Shown: positions 1 through 11,096 of the stretch, piece by piece
Numbering within the stretch: position 1 is the first letter of the stretch
Layout of the letters: every line of letters starts with the position of its first letter
Source: Punica granatum
Taxonomy: Eukaryota > Streptophyta > Magnoliopsida > Myrtales > Lythraceae
DNA: 64,000 nucleotides
NCBI RefSeq assembly: GCF_007655135.1
Contig: NC_045129.1
Coordinates: forward strand, 19,194,274-19,258,273
Direction of reading: 5' to 3'
Made by a program: the position numbers and the translations under genes
Notes under the pieces: model-generated
The model's input: the letters and a program-made list of their open reading frames with translations, nothing else
The model's database searches: none
Told to the model about the DNA's origin: nothing

Positions 1-159
1 TTCACCAAAAGCACCGGCACCCCCAATCCAAAAGAAATGAAATCCCGACAAAAAGGGAAGCAGCAGTCGCAACTCCTCGACGGAGACAGAACGTAATGCA
101 CTCGGAGGTCGAATCATTCGAACCCTCCGCCCTTGCAAACTCGAGAGGCAAAAGAATCG

Positions 160-330
160 GGCCCGCTAGGTCGAAAACCCCTCGGGGCGATCTAGGCAAA
201 AACTAGGGCAGGAGAGAGGCACGACTGAAAATCCCGAGGCGGGCGGTCGTGGCAAAAGGAGAGCTCATCCCCTTTAGGTTGAGAGGTATGGCCCCGAGGC
301 GGGTGACCGTAGCAAAAGGAGAGTAAAATG
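160..330 (+). other. Hairpin cluster in the 3' UTR of E (candidate structured RNA)
   Basis: Three consecutive inverted repeats. The first (166-195) has outer stem CTAGGTCG/CGATCTAG and inner stem CCC/GGG. The second (220-251) has outer stem CACGACT/GGTCGTG and inner CCCG/CGGG. The third (287-311) pairs TATGG with CCGTA. Each is followed by GCAAAAG-like sequence and a short purine tail (CTAGGG or GAGAG). Equivalent clusters sit in elements B, C and O with different but still complementary stems. The structure is seen in the sequence; the function is unknown. Confidence 0.65.
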
Positions 331-1566
331 AGAGATAAACAAAACAGTCACCCTGGGCCTTCGCACACTGCGCGGACCAGGGATCCCCAAGGGAAATGAC
401 CAGGTTATCTACTCCAACACGATCCCCGATCGGCTCTCCTACCGAACTCAACCGTCCAAGGCGGATTCTTCTTCAAGCACAGCGGGCGACCAAGCACGCA
501 ATCCAAACAGTTTAAAACAGCCAACACCAACCGAAGGACGGAAGAGAAGGGGGGGTACATCTCACGGCAAGCGTGAACTCGTGTATCCTTTCAGCCTTGG
601 GCAACGTGCTCCCCAAGCTTTCTCTTTTCTCTTTGTCATTGCACAACTCCAAAACGGGTCATAGCCACCCTTCAATCGGCTACCACAAAGCCAAAATCCT
701 AGAAATTTCTTTCCGGGAGTCTCGTCATAACACTCTGAAAATGACTAGACTGAGGTCTGACCAAATTTGAATAAAAAATTCCCCATGCGGATTACAAACG
801 CAGCCGCCCTACGGCACCCTGATGAGAAGGGTCCTAAGCTCACGGGCGCGTCGAACAACCGATAGAGCCGCTTGGGCACCTTTGAGAACGTCTCGATATG
901 CCCATGCAAGGCCAACAGGAGCCCCGGAGGCCTCACATTGGGGCCTCTGAAAGCGGGACCCCCATTCGCATCACCAAAGCAAAAACTCTCCACGGGTCGC
1001 CCAGGCGACCCGAAACTGAAGAGCATGCATTACAAACACTTCCTTTTACCTGTGCTTACAAATCGCTAGTAATCCCATGACTTACTAATGATGTCAGGAT
1101 CACAGGTACAACAAACGCGGGAACTACGACGAACTCTGATTTCCGACCCCTCAGGATACGTAGGCGCTCTACCCCAGAGCTCGAGTCTCTCATCGCACGA
1201 CCGGGGCATCCCCAGCAAACTACAATCGCCCTAGCAGGAAAGCCGACTTCCGGCAAATCAAACACACCGCCACCCCAGGGGCAGAGCACCGACGAAGCAA
1301 CTTCATCGCGATGTGCATGGAACCCCAAAGGGCATCTCCTCCTCAACTGACTCATGTCTGCCTCACGCGGCAGGTCGTGCTCTCGAGCCACCGGAAGTCG
1401 TTGGGGGATGCACCACACCATCCAAACCGACGATGTTCAAAGGAGGACAAACAATAGGAGATCATCATCAGTCACCGCGCATGAGGCAGTTCAAACCCAA
1501 ACGCCAAGCGAGCCATATCGCACAACGTTTTCCGCAAATTCCAAATTTTAAATTCCAAATTCTAAA

Positions 1567-2290
1567 TTCCTGTTTCGGGTCCATCCCGGCTTTTAAATTT
1601 CTGTTCAGGTCTATCCTGGCCCCTCAGGTCCATCCCGGCTTTTAAATTTCTGTTAAGGTCTATCTTGACCCCTCGGGTCGATCCCGGCCTTTAAAGTTCT
1701 GTTCAGGTCTATCCTGGCCCCTCGGGTCCATCCCGGCTTTTAAATTTCTGTTCAGATCTATCTTGGCCCCTCGGGTCCATCCCGGCTTTTAAATTTCCGT
1801 TCAAGTCTATCCTGGCCCCTCGGGTCCATCCCGGCTTTTAAATTTCCGTTCAGGTCTATCCTGGCCCCTCGGGTCCATCCCGGCCTTTTAATTTCCTGTT
1901 CAGGTCTATCCTGGCCCCTCGGGTCCATCCCGGCTTTTAAATTTCTGTTCAGGTTTATCCTGGCCCCTCGGGTCCATCTCGGCTTTTTAAATTTCTGTTC
2001 AGGTCTATCCTGGTCCCTCGGGTCCATCCCGGCTTTTAAATTTCTGTTCAGGTCTATCCTGGCCCTTCGGGTCCATCCCGGCTTTAAATTTCTGTTCAGG
2101 TCTATTCTGGCTCCTTCGGGTCCATCCCGACTTTAAACTTCTGTTCATGTCTATCCTGGCTCCTTCGGGTCCATCCCGCCTTTAAATTTCTGTTCAGGTC
2201 TATCCTGGCTCCTTCGGGTCCATCCCGGCTTTAAATTCCTTGTTCAGGTCTATCCTAGTTTCTTTCGGGTCCATCCCGGTCTTAGTTTCC
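1567..2290 (+). repeat. Tandem array, about 49-bp unit, about 15 copies
   Basis: The unit begins GGTCCATCCCGGCTTTTAAA, continues with a TTCTGTTCAGGTCTATCCTGG segment and is about 48-50 bp long with small length changes between copies. It lies between the hairpin cluster and the polypurine tract of E. B, C and O carry arrays in the same place with unrelated units. A minus-strand open frame across the array is a repeat artefact. Confidence 0.9.
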
Positions 2291-2424
2291 AGCGCAATAT
2301 CCCGACATGTCCAAGCAAGGTACGAGCAGCCATGGGGGGGGAACGGTATCAGAGCAGTCGCCGGGCCCAAAAAGGGGGTGCTTCTTATAATATTTGGCTA
2401 CATCCTCTAACCGAGCATGCAACC

Positions 2425-2438
2425 AAAGAGGGGCAAGC
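2425..2438 (+). other. Polypurine tract of element E
   Basis: AAAGAGGGGCAAGC lies directly before the LTR start TGTCAGCACC. It would prime plus-strand DNA synthesis. The same tract, with the upstream context CATGCAACC, is found at 61587-61600, and in reverse at 17459-17472 and 37588-37601. Confidence 0.9.
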
Positions 2439-3922
2439 TGTCAGCACCCCATTTTGGCCCACCGGCTTCCTACGCGAGAATCTCCGACCAAAGCCCGGGT
2501 TACTATTCATCACCCGACGATCAGAGGCGAATATGCGGGCACAGAGACATGAATTACAGGAGAGGAGCCGGCACTGTGGCACTATTCATCGCCGGATCAC
2601 CGGAGCGTCAGAAGATATCCAATATGGGACTTTAAAAATCCCTCTTGGTACCAAAATGACCAATGGCACCTCCGAGCGCATTTCAGAAGCCTCCTGCTTA
2701 AGCCGGGGCACTCCCGAACAATTGCAGACGCCTTCCTGACGGGGCTCCTGGGACGCCCGATCCACGGACAAGTAAACGGCACCCGGAAACAGGCCTGCAC
2801 ATACCCAAGGACCACTAGGACCAAGGAATAAGTTTCAGACTGCCTTTCAGAGTTAGTCTTGGTCTCCCGAGCGGATCCCGACCCGGAGAAAGGGCCCATT
2901 TTTGCACAGAAACGTGGCCAGAGACGCTTTTGATGAACCGTCAGTGTACGAAATCCACGCCAACCAATCCCGAAGACCTCAAGGCCTAGGAAAACGAACC
3001 CTAATCGCATTGTACAATCCATTTAGGTTTCCCGAGTACTATTCCGGCAACAAAAGGGCCCCTTTCAAGCGGAATCTTGCGCTTTGAGCTCATTCGAGGA
3101 AATGTGACGTCCGAGCTTTGCACCACCCACTCCCAACAACCCCCAGGGGCTAGGAAATCATTTTGGCTCGGACCAAGCAAATCATACCGAGCTCCCGAGT
3201 GACGTTTTAATGGTCATAAACGCCTCCCGACAAGCTTTCAGGACTCATTTTTGACAAACGGAGATCACAGTGGTCTCCGAACACATCAGAACACTCGGGA
3301 AACACCGAGAAAGCCCCGTTCGCGGATTCTTAGGACGCCTCCCGATATCGATCTCCAGCCGGGGCCGGCAAGTAAACCGTTCTGCCCAAAGCACAAAGCA
3401 CGCCGACACGAGCGGTACATCACGCAGAGGCGCGAACAAGCGACAGAAACGGACAACTTCACCCTGATCATCCAAAATGAGCAAAACCGGCTTTCGAGTC
3501 CCCGGGACGCCCGAGCATTCACCCATACGAAGAATGTCAATATTAGGCTCATTAAAACCGTATTCGCGCATACATCAATAATTCGTCGTTCAAGCGAACC
3601 ACGGAAATCGAATGCGTGATCAATCAAGCCCCGAGCTTCTTCCGGCTTTCTTCCTAATCAAGTGGGACCTTTGAGCTAGCCAAGCCGAGCCGAGCCGAGC
3701 CAAGCCGCGAGCCATGGCTCTCCTCTAAAGACAAGCCAAATGAGCCTCCACCACACATTTTCAAAATATCTTCTTACACCCATCACTTCCCTTCTCCCAT
3801 CCATCACCTCCCATCACCTTTCAAGACAACTTCCCCACCCTAATCTTCCCTCCAAAAATTCGGATCCCTTAAGCACCCACTAATTGCACTTAGTTTTCAC
3901 TAAACAAGCCATTAAGTCTTCC

Positions 3923-3930
3923 TTTATAAG
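3923..3930 (+). promoter_or_regulatory. TATA box of the E LTR
   Basis: TTTATAAG about 1.48 kb into the LTR. TATA-like sequences occur at comparable depth in the other LTRs (42876, 62888, and on the minus strand 15851 and 27902), so transcription probably starts about 30 bp downstream. Confidence 0.55.
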
Positions 3931-4137
3931 CCCATTGCATCATTAACTTAATCACAACTCAACTTCCATCATCTCTCTAGCTTTCTCACTCTAGGAAACC
4001 CTCTCCAAGCCCTCTCAACTTCAGCACATTTCAGCAATTCGTCCAGCCTTCCCTCAGCCCGTCCAAGGCCGAAAATGCCGGAAAACTCAACCGTTTTCCG
4101 GCGACCGCCATCCAACCTTAGCCAACTTCAACCAAAA

Positions 4138-4380
4138 TTCATATCCCACACGTATTCGACCTCCCGAGTCCATTTCCGGTGTTAGTTTCGGCATTTGAAG
4201 CTCCCAGCATGCATTTGCAGCCCAATCCAGAATCGGGTCCCTAGGGAGTTTCCCGGTTTCTAGGCGAGTTCTTCCTTCCCGACTTATCCGAGCCTCAAAC
4301 AAACTTCATACCCCACATGTATTCGACCTCCCGAGTCCATTTCCGGTGTTAGTTTTACGATTTGAAGCTCCCAGCAGCTC
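4138..4380 (+). repeat. Two-copy 167-bp tandem duplication in the E LTR
   Basis: The segment with ATTCGACCTCCCGAGTCC and the following TTTCCGGTGTTAGTTT recurs 167 bp downstream (4154 and 4321). Copies differ by a few bases. It lies just downstream of the TATA box, so probably in the transcribed leader. Confidence 0.7.
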
Positions 4381-4659
4381 GAACCAGCTCTGTCCAGAAC
4401 CGGGCTCCTTAGACGGTTTCACGGCTTTCCGGGCTTCTTCGACGCCACTCCCTCCCACGACCATGGCGAGTCGTGCCATCACTTTCTAAGGGTTCCTCAT
4501 TACCCTCACTCTCTCCCGTGACGAGGTGGTCACGTGCCGAGAGCCGCTCAGCCGCGCAAGGCCGCCCTTTTCCCAATCTTTTCCTTTACCGGGTTTTCAC
4601 AGTTTTTATCGGTTTCTCTTTGCATTCCCGGTTGAAATCAGTCGTGTGCACACCACGAG

Positions 4660-5400
4660 CTGGTCATGAACACCAAGAGCAGTCCCTTAGGAATCGGAGA
4701 ACCTCGAGCCAGCTCGGTGCAACACCCGGAGCCCCCTTTGCAGCCGTTTCTACCCAAACAGCCCAGTCGGGTCTGTCCCTCTGATTTACTTTTCTGACCG
4801 GAACTTTACAGGAGCATACAGGTCAGCTCGGGTTGAATCTCGCTACGAGCCACCTATCACCGTGATCCTCAGTTAGTTAGGAGTCCAATGCCACAAACCT
4901 TGCAGCAAAATACCACCGGGAGCCTCCGGGACAGCCATTTCTTTCCGATCTGCCCAGTCGGGTCAGTTCCGCCCAGTTGGTTCTGTTTTCTGCTAGCTAA
5001 CCCGACTTTGCTTTTGATTTCCAGAAACTCTACATGTCCAATCCTCATAAAACCACCGCAGGCATGATCCTCAGTCAGTTAGAAGTCCAATGCCACCGAC
5101 CTCGCATCAAAAGACCACCGGGAGCCTCCTATGGACCCATTTCTTCATTGCGTGCCAGTCGGGTCTGTTTTGACCCGACTGGGTCTGTCTTTTTGTTACT
5201 GACCCTACTTCGTTTTTGATTTCCGGAAAATCTACGCGTGCTCTCCTCCCGAAACCACCGCAGACGCGATCCTTCGTCTCTTGGGAATCCAATGCAACTG
5301 GCCCCGCACGAAAATTCCATCCCGATCAACCGGTACAGCCCCGACAAGCCAAACTGCCAGTCGGGTCTGCCGCCGACCCGACTTCACTGATTCGGGTCTG
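4660..5400 (+). repeat. About 202-bp degenerate tandem repeat in the E LTR, 3-4 copies
   Basis: Landmarks recur at 202-bp spacing: GATCCTCAG at 4864 and 5066, and GATCCTTCG at 5268. Each is followed by GTCCAATGC- or ATCCAATGC-like sequence, a CCACCGGGAGCCTCC-like segment (clear in the first two) and CCAGTCGGGTC. An earlier, more diverged unit appears near 4660-4800. It occupies the leader position where the C LTRs carry a 57-bp array. Confidence 0.6.
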
Positions 5401-8044
5401 TTCATTCCAGCCGAGTCTCCCGACTCCCTTTGCCACTTCTCCGACTCTTTCCCGCATCCCGGGGCTAGGTATAATCACTCCCGACTCAGAGAAGTTAGGA
5501 CTTTTACGTTTTCTTTGCGTTTGTGGGGCGATAAGGCGGTCAATGACCGATTCACATGCAAGTTTATGTTTTTATGTGTTTTTACATCGTATCATGCATG
5601 TCTTCATCGTATATAGTGCTAGCATGTCGGGAAATAGCTTGAATCGGAGTCGAGGAGACATCGTTGGCTCGGGCGAACCAAGGGAGCCTCTCGGCCTCGC
5701 CCCAAGGGAGGTGGCCGAGAGCCCCTCTTGGCTTCCTCGGGCCATGGATGGCCTCCTTTCCCCGACTCAAGTCATTTCCCGAGTTTTTACATTTTTTGCT
5801 TCCCATGAGTCGGTGTCGTTTTATCGATTCCTCTAAATATCGTGCTTGTGCTTGTTTGTATGTTTAATTGCGTTCCAAAGATCATGGCGGCACCGGCTAC
5901 GTAAAAATGCACGTTGTCATCGTGTTTGATGTTTTATGCATGCAAGAAACGGTCAAAACCGATTCTTGGAATTGATTGTAATCACAATTTTCATTTAATC
6001 ATTGGTTTCATGTCAATTCGTATGTTAGGTATGTTAATATCGAACAATCATTTTATTGATCCATCACAATTGAGGTTCGCGGTCTCAATATCATTAAACC
6101 ACTCCACAAACGGAAAACGGGACGTGCCACTCGATTAATTAAATCACTTGGACTAAATAATTGGGTTAATCGATCCTTAATTCGTAAACATATCGATGGT
6201 TCACGGAACGGCGGGAATGCCCTTTTCCTTAAAAGATCACAATTTCAAAACACCGAGACACGTAACCCGAATAGAATTGATGTCTAACGAGTACTTGCGT
6301 GCTATGACTCGAGTCCGGGCCCGATTTGAGGCGACTCGAGTCAAGACGCGCGAGTCATCCTTAGATTTCTTCGTGTAACGTGATCTCCAATTTACATACG
6401 GACACCGCAATTTTATCCAAGGGCATAATCGTCATTTCGTGATTCACCGATACCCTAGGCGTTAGGGAGTTGGAAACGCCTCGATCTATGGATGGAAAAG
6501 GGCTACCCGTTCGGGTACGAGTCTCATTCGCACGGCCCATTCCGTCCACTTTCGGTGTTTCTATCTTCCTATCGTAGATTCGGTGGGGAGCATTTTATTT
6601 CAGTTACAAAATACAAAGAACCGGACTAATCATACATCCGACCTAATCAAACACTAGATAATGGATAGGCGGAATGATAGATTCCAATCTAGAGTCAAAA
6701 CACGAGTTTGGCTAATTCGGTGAAACCGCAGTGACACTTAACTGAATAAGAGTCATAAAACAAACACACACATGTAATTGGCTTAGAACCTTATCCTAGC
6801 TTGCCCTCTATGTTTGCCTAGGTTAGATGCATTGTTTGCCAATCAAGCACGGGTAATAACTGATTAAATCACGTACATTCGACTTAATACACCACTTGTC
6901 TGTATTCACCGACACTTATCAATTGTTGTCTGTATTCCATCAGTTTTATCAGCTTTCTTCTGTTTTATCCTTGCCTATGATGATTTATCGCAGTTCGGGC
7001 CCGAACCCATAGGTTACGTGTTGCACGGGGTCCAATGCCCCAAATCACCGAACACGAGATCCAACGCCTCTTAATTCACCGAGCGCGTGCAACCCGAGTG
7101 CGGAATGGGATCTAGCCTCGAGTCACCATCACACTCTAAATATGGCCTATGTGGAAGGCAATTTGGATTGGATGTGTGAAACGTGTTTAGATATCACCCG
7201 GGAGCTCGATCGGTCCAACGGTTACAGTGGGAACTAGTCAGTTCTCCTGCAAACCGTCGGTTCGATTGGACCCGACCCCCGGCTCTTTGTGCCCGCGTTG
7301 CCTTAATTTATTTATCGGTCATTCAAAACACACGGTGAGCCGGAGCGGAATATTGGCCCAACGCAAACCGATCGGGATCCATTTACTTATTCAGTTGCAC
7401 TTTGTAATTATTCGAGAGAACATTGTGAGGATTCTATTTGTATGTTCATTCATCTCCTTGTAAGGATCCCCGATCGGTGAGCGAGAGGTCCAAGTGCTGG
7501 ATCGGTTAAGTTGGTCTATCGCCACCAAAGGGTGAGTAAGCTCGGATACTCGTGGTTTCGGTTCATGCAGGGAATCGACCGTCACGGTTCGATGAACTGT
7601 AACGCTAAGATAGTGAACCGACTCCTCGATGCACAAGCCTACTCATCTTTCGGACTCTTGGCCCAACTTGATCAATTCATCGAATTTACGGTGTCAAAAC
7701 GGGCGAGCCGAGCGCAACTCTAAATCACGCAGTAAATAAACAAAACAGCAAGCCTAGCAAACTAGAGTACCGAAAGGGCGTGCGGGATATAGGCCCGCAC
7801 GTAATAGAACTCCCGAATTCGGAATTTTCGGTTCCGCATGACCATTGCCTTAGCATTTAGGTGTACCTCGTACCCCTAGACCCGGGCGACTCAACGGCCC
7901 TTGACCTTCGGGTCGTAAACAGTAAGTGACGACTCCTTCTCACGTGCGTCCGTCGCGCGTCCCTGGGAAGGTGGACACTCCCAAGCCGCGTTTGCTTAGG
8001 CGCGCGCATGCGTGCCCCGACGAGATGAAATTCGGGCGCGCACA

Positions 8045-9414
8045 TCCGCGACTTCTGCACGAGAGTCGACAAGCTCGCAACGAAGTCTATCTCGCTCCTC
8101 CCTAATGGAATGTAGCTCTGCGCGCATGGCTGCTTGGGTGGAGCTTTCGGCTTCTGGGGCGGATGTAGGTGCGGCTCGCGGGATCGGGATGGTCTGGGGC
8201 CGCTGCGGCGACGTTGGTCCCTGTGAATAAAACTGAGCCGCGTATGCTGACGTGGCGAAAATTGCTCGCTCTTCGTCGGTAGGATGCTCGAGGAAGTAGA
8301 GGCGCTGTATGATGCTTGCGTCCCGCTGACGGTGAATCTCTCGGATCTGGAGGAATCTTGCTGGTGTCGTGGATGTGGAGTCGGCCCATTGTATGCGGTA
8401 AGGTAGGCGGTATGCCTCGGCAGGGATGTCCTGTAGGCCGCCGAGTTGTCTGATTACCCGGCTGGGAAATATGAGCGTGCTTCCCAAGCGGCTGAGAAGA
8501 GGGACTCCCACAATTCCCGGACATCCTGTGATCATAGGGCCACCGGGATTCCAACGAGCGACCCATAGAAACCGCGCAGGTGTTAACTCACGCAAGAAGT
8601 GCCTCCATTCTGAGAAACTGCGCTCAGGAGGGGGAAAGACTAGGACCTGGAGCACAATTAGCGAACGCTCATCCGCAATGTAAGAGAAAGGGTGTGACGA
8701 GCAAAAGGGGCGGATGTGCGCGAGGAGCCAAACTTGTAGGAGGTGTGGGGACCCTCTCATCCTGCCACGCCGAACCTCCCTAACATAGTCTAGAGACCGA
8801 ATAGTCTCAGCTAGTAAAGCCTCCACATAACTATGGCCTCCTACCGCTTGGAGGACGACTTGGGCTATGGCCCCGTCAATGAGGTTCAGTGCGTGCGGAA
8901 ACAGGAGTGTACCGAAGATCAAGAGCAGGAATCCGTGGCATGCGTCGCGCTGGTAGGACCCTATTGAAGGTGTGAATGCACGGAGGAGCGTCCAGTCCGA
9001 GAGCCATGCGATTCTAACACCGTGATCCCATCCTTGATGAAGTTCTTGGTGGACCTCCTGAACGGGTATGCCGAGGAGGGTGGAGAGTTGGCTTCGAATC
9101 ACTATGAACGGGTTGGGTACAAAGATGCCTTGGGTGGTGGGCGTAGGGCTTTGGATGAGCGTCGTATACTCCTCAATTGTGGGTGCCAGCTCTGTCCCCT
9201 GGAAGTTGAACACTGCATGTTGGGGATCCCAGAATTCGGCGGCAGTCCTCAAGCAGATCCAATCCACCGGGGTTTCAGTGAGCATGACCACGTCTTCAAT
9301 AATGCCTTGAATGAAGGAGCAATCCACCAGGCGAAGTGTCCTCCAAATGCGCATGATTTCTTGCCTAGGCGGCGTGATTGCCTCGAGCTTGAGGCCAGGA
9401 GTCGAGCGGTCCAT
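8045..9414 (-). pseudogene. DUF7745-like ORF1 of element A, cut off at its C-terminus by element E
   Basis: Reads from ATG at 9414 without a stop until the LTR of E begins. The N-terminus MDRSTPGLKLEAITPP is followed by the family-typical FWDPQHAVFNFQGTELAPTI, a hydrophobic DACHGFLLLIFGTLLFPHAL and VVGGHSYVEALLAETIRSLD. The remaining end (RDRLRCELVDSRAEVADVR) is the start of the C-terminal coiled coil seen whole in the B and C copies; the last roughly 60 residues are missing. It is the upstream ORF of a Tat/Ogre-type element. I recognise the fold as DUF7745, related to the plant mobile domain; its biochemical role is unknown. The few residues that read on past 8045 are LTR sequence. Confidence 0.85.
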
Positions 9415-10015
9415 CCTTACCTAAATGGAGGAAATGTCGGCTCAACGTTTTAAGAATCAAACCAATGCAATGTCCTAAGTTGTTTTGAAAATAATGCATG
9501 CAGTGCGGAAAGATAAACTATAATCGTATTCTTTACAGTATACATCACTCTCTTTTGAAGAAAACAACAAAAAGCCCGTCCTAAAAAATCTACGGGCCGA
9601 CTCAACGACTCGACTTTGGGGTCGGTTGGGGATATGGAGGCAAAGATTGGTCCAGCATGATAGTTCCTGTGTATGCATGGTTTTCGGTGCTATTGGGAGA
9701 ACCGCTAACTAGGGATGGGGGCTCCCGATACAAGGGTGTAAAATCCTTGAAATCGAGCGAGGATCTTTGGAGGCCAGTTCGGTGGCATAGCTGACTCGAT
9801 TCGTTCCCTTACTCGGAACCTCTGACTAACCTAGCTTCCTATTTTGGTGCCCGTGGGATTTCGGACAAGGTACCTAGAAGCCCGCTAGGATGATGCAATG
9901 CAAATGCGTAAAGTAAATATGCGCGAAATAAATGTGCTTAAAATAAAAGTACGGAAAGCGATAAATAAACATGCAAGCAAGCAAACGGAATCGAGCCCGA
10001 ACCCACTAAGTATTT
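9415..10015 (-). other. Untranslated leader of element A between primer-binding site and ORF1
   Basis: No coding potential. It shares segments with the C leader (53136-53727), for example the block near 9690-9880 with CTAACTAGGGATGGGGGCTC. Immediately before the ORF1 ATG it has TTTAG/GTAAGG, a splice-site-like sequence also present in C and, with TTG/GTAAGG, in B. Confidence 0.75.
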
Positions 10016-10032
10016 CCCCAGTGGAGTTGCCA
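10016..10032 (-). other. Primer-binding site of element A (tRNA-Arg type, mutated)
   Basis: On the minus strand it reads TGGCAACTCCACTGGGG, three bases inside the LTR end. The intact form in B is TGGCGACTCCGCTGGGG, which matches the CCA-tailed 3' end of plant tRNA-Arg(ACG) as I remember it. Both differences are CpG to CpA changes on this strand, as expected from decay of methylated cytosine. Confidence 0.8.
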
Positions 10033-10035
10033 AGC

Positions 10036-11096
10036 TGTGCACACCCGAATTTCATCTCGTCGGGGCATGCATGCGCGCGCCTATGCAACGCTGCTTGGGA
10101 GTGTCCACCTTCCCGGGGACGCCTGACGGACGCGCGTGAGAAGGAGTCGCCACTTACTGTTTATAACCCGTAGGTCGAGGGCAATTGAGTCGCCCGGGTC
10201 TAGGGGTACGGGGTACACCTAAATGCTAAGGCAATGGTCGTGCGGAACCAAAAATTCCGAATTCGGGGGTTCTGTTACGTGCGGGCCTATATCCCGCATG
10301 CCTTTTCGGTATTCTAGCTTGCTAGGCTTGCCGTTTTGTTATTTACAGCGTGATTTAGGGTTGCACTTGACTCACCCATTTTGACACCGTAAAGTCGATG
10401 CATTGATCAAATTGGGCCAAGAATCCAAAAGATGAGTAAACTTGTGCGTCGAGGAATCGGTTCACTATCTTCGCATTACAGTTCGTCGGATCGTGATGGT
10501 CGATTTCCTGCGCGAACTAAGACCACGAGTATTCGAGCTTACTCCTCTCTTGGTAACAATAGACCTACTTGACCGATTCGATACTCGGACCTCTCGCTCG
10601 CCGATCGGGGATCCTTACAAATGAATAAATGAATGTACAAACAAATCCTCGCAATGTTCTCTCGAGTAATTACAAAATACAACTGAATAAGTGAATGGAT
10701 CCCGATCGGTTTGCATTGGGCCAATATTCTGTTCCGACTCACCGTGTGTTTTGAATAACCGATAAATAAATTAAGGCAACGCAGGCTCAAGGAGCCGGGG
10801 GTCGGGTCCGATCGAACTAACGGTCTACAGGAGAACCGGTTGATTCCCACTATAACCATTGGACTAATAGAGCTGCCGGGTGATATCTAAACACGTTTCA
10901 CACATCCAATCCAAATTGCCTTCCACATAAGCCATACTTGGAGTGTGATGGTGACTCGAGGTTAGATCCCATTCCGTACTCGGGTTGCACGCGCTCAGTG
11001 AGTTAGGAGGCTTTGGACCTCGTGTTCTGTGATTTGGGGTGTTGGACCCCATGTATTACGTAACCTATGGGTTCGGACCCGAGTCGCAACAAATCA
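10036..11096 (-). repeat. Truncated LTR of element A
   Basis: Starts TGTGCACACCCGAATTTC and is the reverse complement of the end of the E LTR (about 6990-8044), with many point differences. It should be the 5' LTR of minus-strand A, but stops after about 1.06 kb where plus-strand gag of element O begins. The exact breakpoint is between about 11090 and 11115. No gene inside. Confidence 0.8.

Larger units (their letters stand above)
1..2438 (+). mobile_element. Element E: 3' untranslated region upstream of its 3' LTR
   Basis: Non-coding tail of a plus-strand Ogre-like retrotransposon whose body lies left of the window. It is collinear with the antisense strand of about 17459-19920 in element B: the hairpin cluster, the block around 340-760 and the block around 1075-1320 all recur there in the same order. 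It ends in a polypurine tract and an LTR start. No integrase or other gene is visible. The short open frames here do not match any retroelement protein, and those at about 1758-2027 come from the tandem array. Identity as 3' UTR is inferred from position and from the B copy. Confidence 0.8.
2439..8044 (+). repeat. 3' LTR of element E (5.6 kb)
   Basis: Starts TGTCAGCACC right after the polypurine tract and ends GGGCGCGCACA, giving TG...CA ends. The end is homologous in reverse to the LTR start at 10036. U3 resembles the O LTR at 61601. Inside are a TATA box near 3923, a 167-bp duplication near 4138-4380, a 202-bp repeat near 4660-5400 and a splice-donor-like GGCTAG/GTATAA at 5461-5473. It abuts the DUF7745 coding sequence of A at 8045. 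The other target-site copy is outside the window, so I cannot verify the duplication. No genes inside. Confidence 0.88.

Noticed and set aside
2332..3627. Several 100-140 codon frames on both strands in the E LTR U3
   Set aside because: They overlap one another on opposite strands in GC-rich LTR sequence and have no family resemblance.
5216..5836. A 206-codon plus-strand frame in the E LTR
   Set aside because: Covers part of the 202-bp repeat and the donor-like site; no match in the O LTR frame at the same place and no known domain.
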